Source: Cytophagales bacterium
GTDB taxonomy: Bacteria; Bacteroidota; Bacteroidia; Cytophagales; Cyclobacteriaceae
Length of the DNA: 64,000 nt
Assembly: GCA_013298505.1 (NCBI GenBank)
Contig: JAAFHY010000001.1
Location: forward strand, 186,001-250,000
Direction: 5' to 3'
Part shown: one piece after another, positions 43,035-51,375 of the stretch
Position numbering within the stretch: position 1 is the first letter of the stretch
Layout: each line of letters opens with the position of its first letter
The notes under the pieces: model-generated
The model's database searches: none
Told to the model about the DNA's origin: nothing
What the model saw: only the letters and a program-made list of their open reading frames with translations
Translations under genes and position numbers: made by a program

Positions 43035-43487
43035 ATGAAGAACATAATTATCGTGTTGCTATTTTTTGTGTCAACAAACGCCTTCTCGCAAAGCCTTTCT
43101 AAAAATGAACTAAGCATTAACGGCTTTAGAAATCCATCCGTTGGGTTGGAGTTTCGTCACAAGCAAATCTCATATCATGCAGGGTATTACCCCACGGCAT
43201 TTAAATCAGGAGAAACTACCAACTTCTTTAAAGCCGGTGCCACTGCTTGGTTTTTGGCAGTAGGGAAAAAAGAAAACCCATCTTCCTTCTATGCGGGTGC
43301 ATCCTATCTACGAGGTTTCAACCGCGATTATGAAAACAAAAATGCGTGGGGTGTTGAGGCCGGTTTTCGCTGGATGGTGTGGAAAGGTCTCAATGTACGA
43401 ATTGGTGTAATTGGAGTGGCCGCAGAGGGTGAGCCTTTGCAGATCAATCCAACTCCTGGAATTAGTTATTCATTTTTCTTCAAATAG
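43035..43487 (+). CDS. Small exported protein, possibly outer-membrane barrel
   Basis: 150 residues with a signal peptide ending at TNAFSQ. The mature part has alternating aromatic strands (SVGLEFRHKQISYHAGYYP, GVEAGFRWMVWKG) and ends in Phe-Phe-Lys (ISYSFFFK), like a small outer-membrane beta-barrel. No family is recognised. ATG 43035 is the start of the signal peptide; an upstream in-frame ATG at 43008 would overlap the previous stop. It sits 23 bp after the SMP-30-like gene. Confidence 0.7.
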   Translation: MKNIIIVLLFFVSTNAFSQSLSKNELSINGFRNPSVGLEFRHKQISYHAGYYPTAFKSGETTNFFKAGATAWFLAVGKKENPSSFYAGASYLRGFNRDYENKNAWGVEAGFRWMVWKGLNVRIGVIGVAAEGEPLQINPTPGISYSFFFK

Positions 43488-43501
43488 AAAAACCAAACAA
43501 T

Positions 43502-44206
43502 ATGAAAACAAATAAAACAATTGGAGGCTTATTCATTGCGGGGGCAATTGCCTTATTTATTCCGTACAATATTCTGATAATCATTTTTGAGTATCCCGAT
43601 ATACTACGGCAGCCGACAGCTATCATTTTGACCAAATTTCATGAAGGAGGCAGCACATTGATTTGGACTTGGTTTGCATTTGCAATAACGGGCATTCCTT
43701 TATTACCTGCTTATATTCTGCTAGGCCAAAAATTGGAGCATAAAACTTCTTTAGCACGCATGGCAACTACCATAGGTGTGATTGGTCTTATCGTTCAAAT
43801 GATTGGTTTACTCCGCTGGACATTTGTGGTGCCTGTATTAGCAGATGCATTTGTGAATGCTTCAGACGATGCCACTAAAGCGGCTGCGGTGATCGCCTTC
43901 AAAACCATTCATCAGTTTGGAGGAGTAATACTAGGAGAACATCTCGGTCAGTTATTTACCATAGCCTGGACGGTTATGATTTCCATCGCACTTCAACGGC
44001 TGCAAGCCATTCCAAATTGGGTGTCTTACTTCGCCTATGTGGCATCTGCGATTTATTTATTGGCCCAGGCTGAATTATTTGCGACCGTTATGCCATCTTT
44101 TCCGGTATGGGAGTTAGCAGGGTTTATTGGGAGCACGCTCTGGTTAGTATGGCTTGTGATAATAGGCATCTTCTTTTTACGCTCCAAAAAACTTTCTGAA
44201 ATCTAA
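43502..44206 (+). CDS. DUF4386-type membrane protein
   Basis: 234 residues with about six transmembrane helices (e.g. GLFIAGAIALFIPYNILIII and WLVWLVIIGIFFL at the C-terminus). The pattern of helices and the phrases LRWTFVVPVLAD and FGGVILGEHLGQ match DUF4386. The function is unknown. It begins 14 bp after the barrel-like gene and is probably the last gene of that operon. Confidence 0.78.
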   Translation: MKTNKTIGGLFIAGAIALFIPYNILIIIFEYPDILRQPTAIILTKFHEGGSTLIWTWFAFAITGIPLLPAYILLGQKLEHKTSLARMATTIGVIGLIVQMIGLLRWTFVVPVLADAFVNASDDATKAAAVIAFKTIHQFGGVILGEHLGQLFTIAWTVMISIALQRLQAIPNWVSYFAYVASAIYLLAQAELFATVMPSFPVWELAGFIGSTLWLVWLVIIGIFFLRSKKLSEI

Positions 44207-44300
44207 AACGAGTAATAGTGAAAAAGATAAATGATAAAACCTTGAATTTATATTTTGTTCTAAACATCAGGTATTTTTGAGTAATCTTTTGCCTAGAGAT

Positions 44301-44402
44301 ATGACCATCAAAAAAGTACATTTCTTTTCAGGATTGACCATTACTGTCTTCATCGCATTAATTGGCTGGCGAAATGGAGGAAACAGCAACCGCAATTTTT
44401 GA
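44301..44402 (+). pseudogene. N-terminal relic of a small membrane protein
   Basis: ATG 44301 opens a 33-codon frame, MTIKKVHFFSGLTITVFIAL, and then runs antisense into the end of the GH130 gene and stops at 44400-44402. The N-terminus resembles a Bacteroidota membrane family whose first helix reads SGLTITxFIxLHLFNH; the rest is missing. A TATTTTTG -7-like box lies 21 bp upstream (44272-44279). The fusion to antisense GH130 sequence suggests a deletion. It may instead be a chance ORF. Confidence 0.35.
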
Positions 44403-45488
44403 ATCTGCCGTGCCAAAATACAAAAACCATTTTCCCCGAAAGGGAACAAGACCCTCTACAAAACAAACCTGGTTTACTTGCCCAGAAATCTCGTAAGGCT
44501 TATCGGGGCGTAAAAAGTTTTTCTCCAATCGGTCAATTAGTTTAGAAGGGTCATTTCTATCGAATAACGCTTGGCCTGCACAATAAGCACCTTTAGCAAT
44601 GGCAAGGTCTCCTCCATCGTCCAAATTCATTCCGTTGTAGAATAATACAATTCCTTTTTCGGTGAGCAGTGCATAAGGGCCACTTTCAACCAGCCGACTA
44701 TCAAAGTAACCGTTGCGAGGTTGAAGGACAGATTTAAATTTTCCATGACCGTCAACAACGGGTTGCCAGTGAATCAAATCGTTTGAGGTGGCTAGAAATA
44801 AATCGGTATCGCCAAAGTACATCCAATACTTGTTATTGATTTTTTGTGCGATTATTTTTTCTCCAACACGTTTTGCTACAATTGCCCCAGACTTGCTCCA
44901 AGTATCAACATAAGTTCCTGTTAGTACTGTGCCATGCTTTTTCCAATCAATTAGATTGGTCGAGGAGGCCAAACACAAACGAGCGATTTTTCCATCGTAG
45001 GCAGTATAGGTCATAATGTAAATTCCGTTTTCGCTTTCTACAATGCGCGGATCCTCGATGCCACCTTCCCACTCATAGATTTTCATCGCGTCTTCATCTG
45101 GAAAAAGGATAGGTTTTTTCTTGCGTGAAAAATGTAATCCATCGGCACTTACTGCAATCCCTAATCGCGAAGTGCCCGCGTATTTTCCAATGGTATCCTC
45201 CGCCCGATAAATCAGGAAAACAGAATCGTTGCGAACTACTGCAGCCGGATTAAAAACATCTTTTTCTTCCCACAGTATTTCTTTTTTGAGAATAGGGCAG
45301 GTAAATTTTCCTTGCCCTGCTGATAGGAAGGGATTCACACTATCCACTTTAATAAATGGAAGCAATGCCCAAGTAGTGTCGCGCGTTTCTGTTGATACTG
45401 TTTGCTTCTTTGGCGAACAAGTTGAAAGAAGAACACCAAGCGCAATAGCAACTATATAAATAAGATTTAACCGATAGCACTTCACCAT
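44358..45488 (-). CDS. GH130-like glycosidase/phosphorylase lipoprotein
   Basis: 376 residues with a lipobox signal (GVLLSTC). The five-bladed propeller core of GH130 is suggested by DVFNPAAVVRNDSVFLIYR, GTSRLGIAVSADGLHF and especially EGGIEDPRIVE, the family signature around the catalytic Asp. GH130 enzymes cleave or phosphorolyse beta-mannosides. No other carbohydrate-utilisation gene (SusC/D) is nearby, so the substrate is uncertain. It is the last gene of a three-gene minus-strand operon, 1 bp after DUF5519. Confidence 0.85.
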   Translation of the reverse strand: MVKCYRLNLIYIVAIALGVLLSTCSPKKQTVSTETRDTTWALLPFIKVDSVNPFLSAGQGKFTCPILKKEILWEEKDVFNPAAVVRNDSVFLIYRAEDTIGKYAGTSRLGIAVSADGLHFSRKKKPILFPDEDAMKIYEWEGGIEDPRIVESENGIYIMTYTAYDGKIARLCLASSTNLIDWKKHGTVLTGTYVDTWSKSGAIVAKRVGEKIIAQKINNKYWMYFGDTDLFLATSNDLIHWQPVVDGHGKFKSVLQPRNGYFDSRLVESGPYALLTEKGIVLFYNGMNLDDGGDLAIAKGAYCAGQALFDRNDPSKLIDRLEKNFLRPDKPYEISGQVNQVCFVEGLVPFRGKWFLYFGTADSKIAVAVSSISPAN

Positions 45489-45489
45489 T

Positions 45490-45909
45490 CTATGATTTCT
45501 TTCTGTTTTCTATTGAGTATTTTAAAAGATCGAGTGCATATTCAGAATCTTTGGCCGTTTGAATGACGAAAGTTATCCATCCTGAATTCTTAAAAGTATG
45601 ATGGTCTGTTATTCTTCCTTCATTGAGCAACTCTAGTTTGACGTTTCTATTCAGTAAGAGGTCAAGCGTTCCGTTTCCGTGAATATGCCCAATTTCATAA
45701 TCATTAAAATTAAACTGAACTCCACCAAACTTGTGCAACTCAACTGACACATAAGGCCAAGATTCAACTTCTTTTTCAATCGCATCAATATAATCGAGTA
45801 CTCTTGGGTTAAACAGCAACGTATTGATCTTCAAAAAGGCATCGAAAAAATGAGCAAACAATGGAATGTGTTTTAATGCCCCTAAATACTTCACCGTAAA
45901 ATCAAACAT
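45490..45909 (-). CDS. DUF5519 (luciferase-family) protein
   Basis: 139 residues. The segment HKFGGVQFNFNDYEIGHIHGNGTLDLLL carries the conserved His and Gly residues of the DUF5519 family, often annotated as luciferase family by distant similarity; no flavin chemistry is implied by the sequence. It overlaps the upstream SRPBCC gene by 8 bp and is followed 1 bp later by the GH130 gene, so translation is coupled. The function is unknown. Confidence 0.8.
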   Translation of the reverse strand: MFDFTVKYLGALKHIPLFAHFFDAFLKINTLLFNPRVLDYIDAIEKEVESWPYVSVELHKFGGVQFNFNDYEIGHIHGNGTLDLLLNRNVKLELLNEGRITDHHTFKNSGWITFVIQTAKDSEYALDLLKYSIENRKKS

Positions 45910-46825
45910 CCTTTTCGCTTAACAACTTTATGTGTTTCATTACACGCAAGTGTACATTGCGAGTAATGCTCTTAGACCATGTGCCAAAATACCATTCGGG
46001 AAAAACATACAATTTATACCAAGAATTTCCAACCAACGTAGTTGTGCCGTTTCCATTGTCCCTCAAGATAAATTGCCCGCGCACAATATCAATATGTCCC
46101 ATAATCTCAGGATCACGTGGCTGCTCTACAATATCAAAAGTTAGTTCCTCGTTTGGTTTATACACCACTATTTTTTCGTCAAAAACGTATCCATTAGAGA
46201 ATATGCACTTCCTACCTGCCCCTTCATGATACCCAGTAACCGTGCTTTGCACAGGGCTTGGCATTCCTATTTTAAAAAGCCAATAATCTTCTTTTGAATC
46301 GATCGGTTCATATTCTACAACAAGAGGCCATACTTTTTCAATAGGAGCATTTACAACTATTGTGTCTGATACAAGGCTCAATTGTTTGTGATCAGATAAA
46401 TTATCAACAACAAAAAGCAGCAACAAAACTCCAAAAACGTTTGCTTTAACAAGGCCATTGTTTTTTTTGAACATTGATTTCCCAATAGCTAATCCAGTCA
46501 AGATAAAACCGATAATTAGTGGTGAAACTATAAGGAGACAAATGGCGCCTTCTTTTAAAACGAATGCACTCAATAGAATAGCAATAAGTGCTACAACTGC
46601 CGACCATCCAATTTTCTTTGCTGTCTTCATTTCTAGGTCGCGCCAGAAATAGGCACTTATAATCCCCATTAGTGTAGGGACAATAATGAAATTTGAGAAT
46701 ACAAAAACTGATGACGCACTATCTGATACGTAACTGTTAACTAGTTGCAACATCCCAATTATCGCCACTCCGAAAACATTGGGCACAACAATACCCATTA
46801 GCAACTTTGATTTAGGTTCATTCAT
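45902..46825 (-). CDS. Membrane protein with C-terminal SRPBCC domain
   Basis: 307 residues. The N-terminal half has four hydrophobic helices (from VVPNVFGVAIIGMLQLVN to VFGVLLLLFVVDNL). The C-terminal half is a START/polyketide-cyclase-like SRPBCC domain beginning DTIVVNAPIEKVWPLV with TVTGYHEGAGRKCIFSNG, which binds hydrophobic ligands in related proteins. This fusion is unusual but uninterrupted. It is the first gene of the SRPBCC-DUF5519-GH130 row and diverges from mutS by 129 bp. Confidence 0.78.
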   Translation of the reverse strand: MNEPKSKLLMGIVVPNVFGVAIIGMLQLVNSYVSDSASSVFVFSNFIIVPTLMGIISAYFWRDLEMKTAKKIGWSAVVALIAILLSAFVLKEGAICLLIVSPLIIGFILTGLAIGKSMFKKNNGLVKANVFGVLLLLFVVDNLSDHKQLSLVSDTIVVNAPIEKVWPLVVEYEPIDSKEDYWLFKIGMPSPVQSTVTGYHEGAGRKCIFSNGYVFDEKIVVYKPNEELTFDIVEQPRDPEIMGHIDIVRGQFILRDNGNGTTTLVGNSWYKLYVFPEWYFGTWSKSITRNVHLRVMKHIKLLSEKDV

Positions 46826-46893
46826 CTCACTTACTTTTATTCAAATATATTCAAATGCCTGTTTGCGCAACTCATAAAATCCATAAACCTGAA

Positions 46894-46901
46894 TATCTTT
46901 G
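46894..46901 (+). promoter_or_regulatory. TAnnTTTG -7 promoter element of mutS
   Basis: TATCTTTG, an exact match to the Bacteroidota -7 box, 53 bp upstream of the mutS ATG in the divergent gap. No well-spaced -33 TTTG is seen (nearest is 28 bp upstream). Confidence 0.4.
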
Positions 46902-46954
46902 CCCGTTCGTACATGATGCAACTCGGCTCATGGCACAAACATTTATAGAGCGAC

Positions 46955-49558
46955 ATGGCAGGAGCAGGCGCAATGGATACCCCGTTAATGAAACAGTACA
47001 ACGCCATCAAGGTGAAGTACCCGGGTGCGCTGTTACTTTTTCGCGTGGGCGATTTTTATGAGACGTTTGGCGAAGATGCTATCAAGGCGAGCAAAGTCTT
47101 GGACATTACGCTCACCAAGCGCGGCAACGGTTCTGCCTCTGAAATTGAGTTGGCCGGCTTTCCGCATCATGCATTAGATAACTACTTGCCTAAGTTAGTA
47201 AGGGCAGGCCATCGCGTGGCCATTTGCGATCAGTTGGAAGACCCTCGGTTTGTAAAGGGCATTGTGAAGAGGGGCGTTACCGAGTTGGTTACTCCAGGTG
47301 TGTCGTTCAACGACAATGTGCTGGAGAAAAAGCAAAACAATTTTCTGGCTTCTATTCACATCAACAAAAATATATTCGGGGTTTCGTTTCTTGACATTAG
47401 CACGGGTGAATTCTATGCCGCTCAAGGCAATGAAGTGTATGTCAATAAACTGATCCAAAGTTTTGGCCCTGCCGAAATAATTTTTGCAAAAACCCATCGC
47501 GAAAAATTTGAAACGCAGTTTGCCGAAGGCTATGCCACGTTTGCGCTGGATGAATGGGTGTATGCGTTTGATTTTGCCAATGAAAAATTAATCAGTCAAT
47601 TCAAAACCAACTCGCTTAAAGGCTTTGGCATTGATGGTATGAACGAGGCCATTATTGCCGCGGGTGCAATTCTCCATTACCTCGAAGCTACCGAACACAA
47701 AGAGACCAACCACATCGCGGCCATCTCGCGCATCGATGAAGAAAAGTACGTGTGGCTCGATCGATTCACCATACGCAATCTGGAAATCGTGCATTCGCCC
47801 AACGAAGGTGGCGTGCCGTTGCTGCAGATTTTAGATCAGACCATCACGCCCATGGGTTCGCGCCAGTTGCGGCAATGGATGATTCTACCCTTAAAAGAAA
47901 AGCTGGCCATTGAGGAACGATTGCAAATTGTGGAGCATTTTTATTTGAATGCCGATCTCTCCGAAAAAATTACAGAACAACTACGGCACATTGCAGATTT
48001 AGAGCGCTTGATTTCCAAAGTGGCCGTGGGCCGTGTGAATCCGCGCGAGTTGTTGCAACTCAAGCGATCATTGCATGCTATACTTCCCATCAAAGATGAG
48101 TTGCTCAAAAGTTCAAAACCCGAATTGATCAAGCTGGGCGATCAATTGCATCGGTGTGATTTTCTGTTGGAAAAAATTGATAAAGAATTGAAAGACGATG
48201 CGCCTATGCTCGTGCACATGGGCGGCATCATCAAAGAAGGTGTGAATGCCGAGTTGGATGAATTGCGTTCCATCGCTTTCGCAGGTAAAGATTATTTGCT
48301 GCAAGTACAGAAGCGCGAAGTGGAGCGCACGGGCATCAATTCGTTGAAGGTTTCTTATAACAAAGTCTTTGGCTATTACCTGGAAGTCAGCAACGCCAAC
48401 AAAGACAAAGTACCGACCGATTGGATACGAAAGCAGACGTTGGTAAATGCCGAGCGCTACATCACCGAAGAACTAAAAGTGTACGAGGAAAAAATTCTTC
48501 ATGCTGAGGAAAAACTTTCGGTGATCGAAGTACGCCTGTTCACAGAACTGGTACAGCACACAGCCGATTACATTTCTCAGATTCAGCAAAATGCCCGTGT
48601 GATTGCTGTGTTGGATTGCTTGCTGTCATTTGCCAATACAGCGCGAACAAACAAATATGCGAAGCCAGAGATCAGTGACTCCACTCGACTGGCCATCAAG
48701 GCTGGTCGTCACCCGGTGATTGAAAAACAATTGCCCGTGGGCGAAAGTTACGTGCCGAATGATATCTACCTCGATACCGAAACACAGCAAATCCTCATCA
48801 TCACCGGCCCTAACATGGCAGGTAAATCAGCTTTGCTCAGACAAACCGCATTGATTGTATTGATGGCACAGATGGGAAGCTTTGTTCCCGCAGAAGCAGC
48901 CACCATCGGCATTGTTGACAAAATCTTCACACGCGTAGGTGCCAGCGACAATCTTTCACGAGGCGAGTCAACCTTTATGGTGGAGATGATTGAGACGGCT
49001 AGTATTCTCAATAACCTCAGCGATCGCAGTTTGATTTTGATGGATGAGATTGGTCGTGGCACTTCTACCTACGATGGCGTTTCTATAGCGTGGGCGATTG
49101 TTGAATACCTGCATCAACACAAAGACTACAAACCCAAAACACTTTTTGCCACGCACTACCATGAACTCAATCAACTGGCTGAAGATTTCGTGCGGGTTAA
49201 AAACTTTAACGTGAGCGTAAAAGAAATTGGTGATAAAATCATTTTCATGCGCAAGCTGAAAGAAGGCGGCAGCGAGCACAGTTTTGGTATTCACGTGGCA
49301 CAAATTGCGGGCATGCCGAATAAAGTGGTGCTTCGCGCAAATGAGATTCTTCATTTTTTAGAGAAGGATAAACATAAGAATGAATCGAAGAAAAAATTTG
49401 ATGAGTTGCCGAAGGCCACTCAACAAATGAGCTTGTTCGAGATCGACCCCAAATCAAAAGCTATTCACGAAATGCTCTCGAAAATTGATATCAATACCAT
49501 CAGCCCGGTGGAGGCGTTGTTGAAGTTGAATGAGGTGCTTACAGTATTAAGGAAGTAA
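46955..49558 (+). CDS. mutS: DNA mismatch repair protein MutS
   Basis: 867 residues, the normal size. The mismatch-binding domain has the Phe-x-Glu element in FRVGDFYETFGEDA (about residue 35), the clamp/lever regions follow, and the ATPase has Walker A ITGPNMAGKSA (about residue 617) with Walker B LILMDEIGRGTSTYDG and THYHEL. It recognises base mismatches and recruits MutL. The start ATG 46955 gives MAGAGAMDTPLMKQY; internal Met7 or Met12 are possible. The hypothetical gene at 49574 follows after 15 bp. Confidence 0.97.
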   Translation: MAGAGAMDTPLMKQYNAIKVKYPGALLLFRVGDFYETFGEDAIKASKVLDITLTKRGNGSASEIELAGFPHHALDNYLPKLVRAGHRVAICDQLEDPRFVKGIVKRGVTELVTPGVSFNDNVLEKKQNNFLASIHINKNIFGVSFLDISTGEFYAAQGNEVYVNKLIQSFGPAEIIFAKTHREKFETQFAEGYATFALDEWVYAFDFANEKLISQFKTNSLKGFGIDGMNEAIIAAGAILHYLEATEHKETNHIAAISRIDEEKYVWLDRFTIRNLEIVHSPNEGGVPLLQILDQTITPMGSRQLRQWMILPLKEKLAIEERLQIVEHFYLNADLSEKITEQLRHIADLERLISKVAVGRVNPRELLQLKRSLHAILPIKDELLKSSKPELIKLGDQLHRCDFLLEKIDKELKDDAPMLVHMGGIIKEGVNAELDELRSIAFAGKDYLLQVQKREVERTGINSLKVSYNKVFGYYLEVSNANKDKVPTDWIRKQTLVNAERYITEELKVYEEKILHAEEKLSVIEVRLFTELVQHTADYISQIQQNARVIAVLDCLLSFANTARTNKYAKPEISDSTRLAIKAGRHPVIEKQLPVGESYVPNDIYLDTETQQILIITGPNMAGKSALLRQTALIVLMAQMGSFVPAEAATIGIVDKIFTRVGASDNLSRGESTFMVEMIETASILNNLSDRSLILMDEIGRGTSTYDGVSIAWAIVEYLHQHKDYKPKTLFATHYHELNQLAEDFVRVKNFNVSVKEIGDKIIFMRKLKEGGSEHSFGIHVAQIAGMPNKVVLRANEILHFLEKDKHKNESKKKFDELPKATQQMSLFEIDPKSKAIHEMLSKIDINTISPVEALLKLNEVLTVLRK

Positions 49559-49573
49559 TTGAAAAATTGTCAT

Positions 49574-50101
49574 ATGGAAGAGTCTAACGCAGAAAAAAAG
49601 TCTAAAAAGAAAATCGACACCGGCCTATTAGTCGGTTTGTGTGCCATTGGCATCAGTGTGGCAACATTGTTTGTTTATATCTATCAAGCTCGTATAATGC
49701 AAAGCCAGCAACACGCTTCGGTGTGGCCGTATGTTGAATCGAGCTATTCAAATGTAGATGGCTTTTATTTACAGGTGCAAAACAAAGGTATAGGCCCAGC
49801 CATTATAAAGGATGCAAAACTTTTCTTAGATGATACAGAAGTAGGCTTAGATACACTATTTGATGCTCTTATTGGAAAGAAGCGAGAAAAAATGTCATAT
49901 CAAACTTCTTATGTTCTGGGTCGCGTAATGGCACCTGGAGAATCGTTTAAGGCATTCAGCATTTCTGAAAGTATTTACTCGGCCAAAATGGATAGTGCGC
50001 TTAGTAAAAGAAATTTTCGTTTTCAGATTTGCTTTTGTTCTATTTACGAAGATTGCTGGACAAGCAAAGGCTTGAAAGTGGTGGAGAGCGAATGCAAGTA
50101 A
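49574..50101 (+). CDS. Membrane protein of unknown function downstream of mutS
   Basis: 175 residues: a charged N-terminus, one transmembrane helix (TGLLVGLCAIGISVATLFVYIY) and an extracytoplasmic part with YLQVQNKGIGPAIIKDAKLFLDD, a pattern I associate with small sensor-like membrane proteins of unknown function. Three Cys lie near the C-terminus. The start is ATG 49574; a TTG at 49559 directly follows the mutS stop. Co-transcription with mutS is likely, with no functional link evident. Confidence 0.7.
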   Translation: MEESNAEKKSKKKIDTGLLVGLCAIGISVATLFVYIYQARIMQSQQHASVWPYVESSYSNVDGFYLQVQNKGIGPAIIKDAKLFLDDTEVGLDTLFDALIGKKREKMSYQTSYVLGRVMAPGESFKAFSISESIYSAKMDSALSKRNFRFQICFCSIYEDCWTSKGLKVVESECK

Positions 50102-50262
50102 TTACCAGTCGTCAAGACCACTCAAAGTGTTCAGACGACTTTGATCTCTTAGCGCATCTTCGCGCTCTTGCAGTTTCCTTTTTTATCATGACCATTTGTT
50201 ACAACTCGTGACAAACTATTGGTGAATGCTGGCGTTCATAAGGTCAAATAAAACTAAACCTT

Positions 50263-50613
50263 ATGAAAATAAAACTCCTCTTCCTTATTGCCTTTACAGC
50301 CTTTCTATCATCATGCAGTTCGCTCACGTCTGTAACCACCATCGGTGCCAACAACAGTTTTGTATTGGGCAATAACCAACATGGTTTCTACAATGTGAAA
50401 CTCAAAAACATTTCGAGGCAGTCGATTACCGTATATCAGAAAACATTAACCGATAGTATTCATTCATTTACCACTATCAAGCCCCGAGAAACCGTTCATG
50501 TGTATGCCAATAAAAACACGGCTCTGATTATTGAAAATAAATCGGGTAGCGAGGCAAAGGTAGAGCTGCGAGTGAATGGAGATACCAATTTATCAATGGG
50601 CTACAAAAACTAA
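50263..50613 (+). CDS. Small lipoprotein
   Basis: 116 residues with a clear lipobox (LLFLIAFTAFLSSC). The mature part is beta-rich (FYNVKLKNISRQSITVYQ), without enzyme motifs. The same strand holds a second small exported gene 19 bp later whose signal peptide begins with the same MKIK; the two could be divergent duplicates or a functional pair. No family is recognised. Confidence 0.7.
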   Translation: MKIKLLFLIAFTAFLSSCSSLTSVTTIGANNSFVLGNNQHGFYNVKLKNISRQSITVYQKTLTDSIHSFTTIKPRETVHVYANKNTALIIENKSGSEAKVELRVNGDTNLSMGYKN

Positions 50614-50632
50614 ATTTTAAACAAAATCTTAT

Positions 50633-50971
50633 ATGAAAATAAAATCTATCCTAACTACCGCCTTGCTATTGGTAGCATTGGCTAGCTACTCACAAAAGAA
50701 CACAGCCATTACGTTCAAATTCAAAAACAGCTCCATCTTTCCCAAAAAGCTTACGCTGATTTCTTACACCCCAGGTGATAGCGGAAATGGAACCGAAGGT
50801 TTTTTGATGTGGCCAGGAGGCACTAAAAAATTCAGCTTTAAAGAAGGCACTAAACTTTATTTGGCTAATCAAAAGCAAGTGGGTGTTGTGATGAAAGGCA
50901 ATCGAATTGATAATGAAAAACCATTTTTGGTCGTTACTAAAGAGTCAGGAGGTAAAGTCTATAAACTCTAG
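50633..50971 (+). CDS. Small exported protein
   Basis: 112 residues with a signal peptide ending near ASYSQ. The mature part starts TAITFKFKNSSIFPKK, resembling the strand pattern of the preceding lipoprotein, and contains GFLMWPGGTKKFSFKEG. It has no Cys in the lipobox position. It is 19 bp after the lipoprotein gene, probably the same transcript. The function is unknown. Confidence 0.68.
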   Translation: MKIKSILTTALLLVALASYSQKNTAITFKFKNSSIFPKKLTLISYTPGDSGNGTEGFLMWPGGTKKFSFKEGTKLYLANQKQVGVVMKGNRIDNEKPFLVVTKESGGKVYKL

Positions 50972-50984
50972 AAGATTTTAAGGC

Positions 50985-51188
50985 TTATATCTTAACGCCT
51001 ATCAGTCGAAACGGCAATTTGAAAATTGCGCCTACCAATTTGAATAGTGCCTCTAATGTAAAGCCCACTATTCGAAACGGAAGCAACAGCAACCAGATTA
51101 ACGGAAATAAAATCAGCAACAGCAATGCGACTGGCCAACAAAGCACAAATAGCAAACACCAAAGTACGAGGGTAAGAAGGGTTTTCAT
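50985..51188 (-). CDS. Small double-helix membrane protein
   Basis: 67 residues, almost entirely hydrophobic: LVLWCLLFVLCWPVALLLLI, then IWLLLLPFRIVGFTLEAL, then an amphipathic tail ending FKLPFRLIGVKI. I recall near-identical small proteins in many Bacteroidota and some Proteobacteria, so it is probably real despite the length. The function is unknown. It is convergent with the small exported gene, 13 bp away. Confidence 0.65.
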   Translation of the reverse strand: MKTLLTLVLWCLLFVLCWPVALLLLILFPLIWLLLLPFRIVGFTLEALFKLVGAIFKLPFRLIGVKI

Positions 51189-51375
51189 TTTCTAATTTAA
51201 GCGACTAACAAATTAGTTCATGATAAAGGTCGCACACCGCTTTGCAAATTATCGGCCAATTTGAAAAACCTAGGAATAGAGATGATTGACGAAGATCTTA
51301 TCAATGCGTTGTTTCAATTTTGAACAGTAGAGCGAACGGATTAATACAAGTTGTTATCTTGTTGTTTTAAACACC

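Noticed and set aside
10371-49297. Other CACGTG hexamers (for example near 10372, 23602, 34072, 40080, 49290) as further parS sites
   Set aside because: They lack the GTTT/GAAC flanks; they are within coding sequence and differ in at least three of the outer bases.
51192-51216. CTAATTT/AAATTAG inverted repeat upstream of the Gfo/Idh/MocA gene
   Set aside because: Seven A/T base pairs in AT-rich sequence are expected by chance; no second copy.
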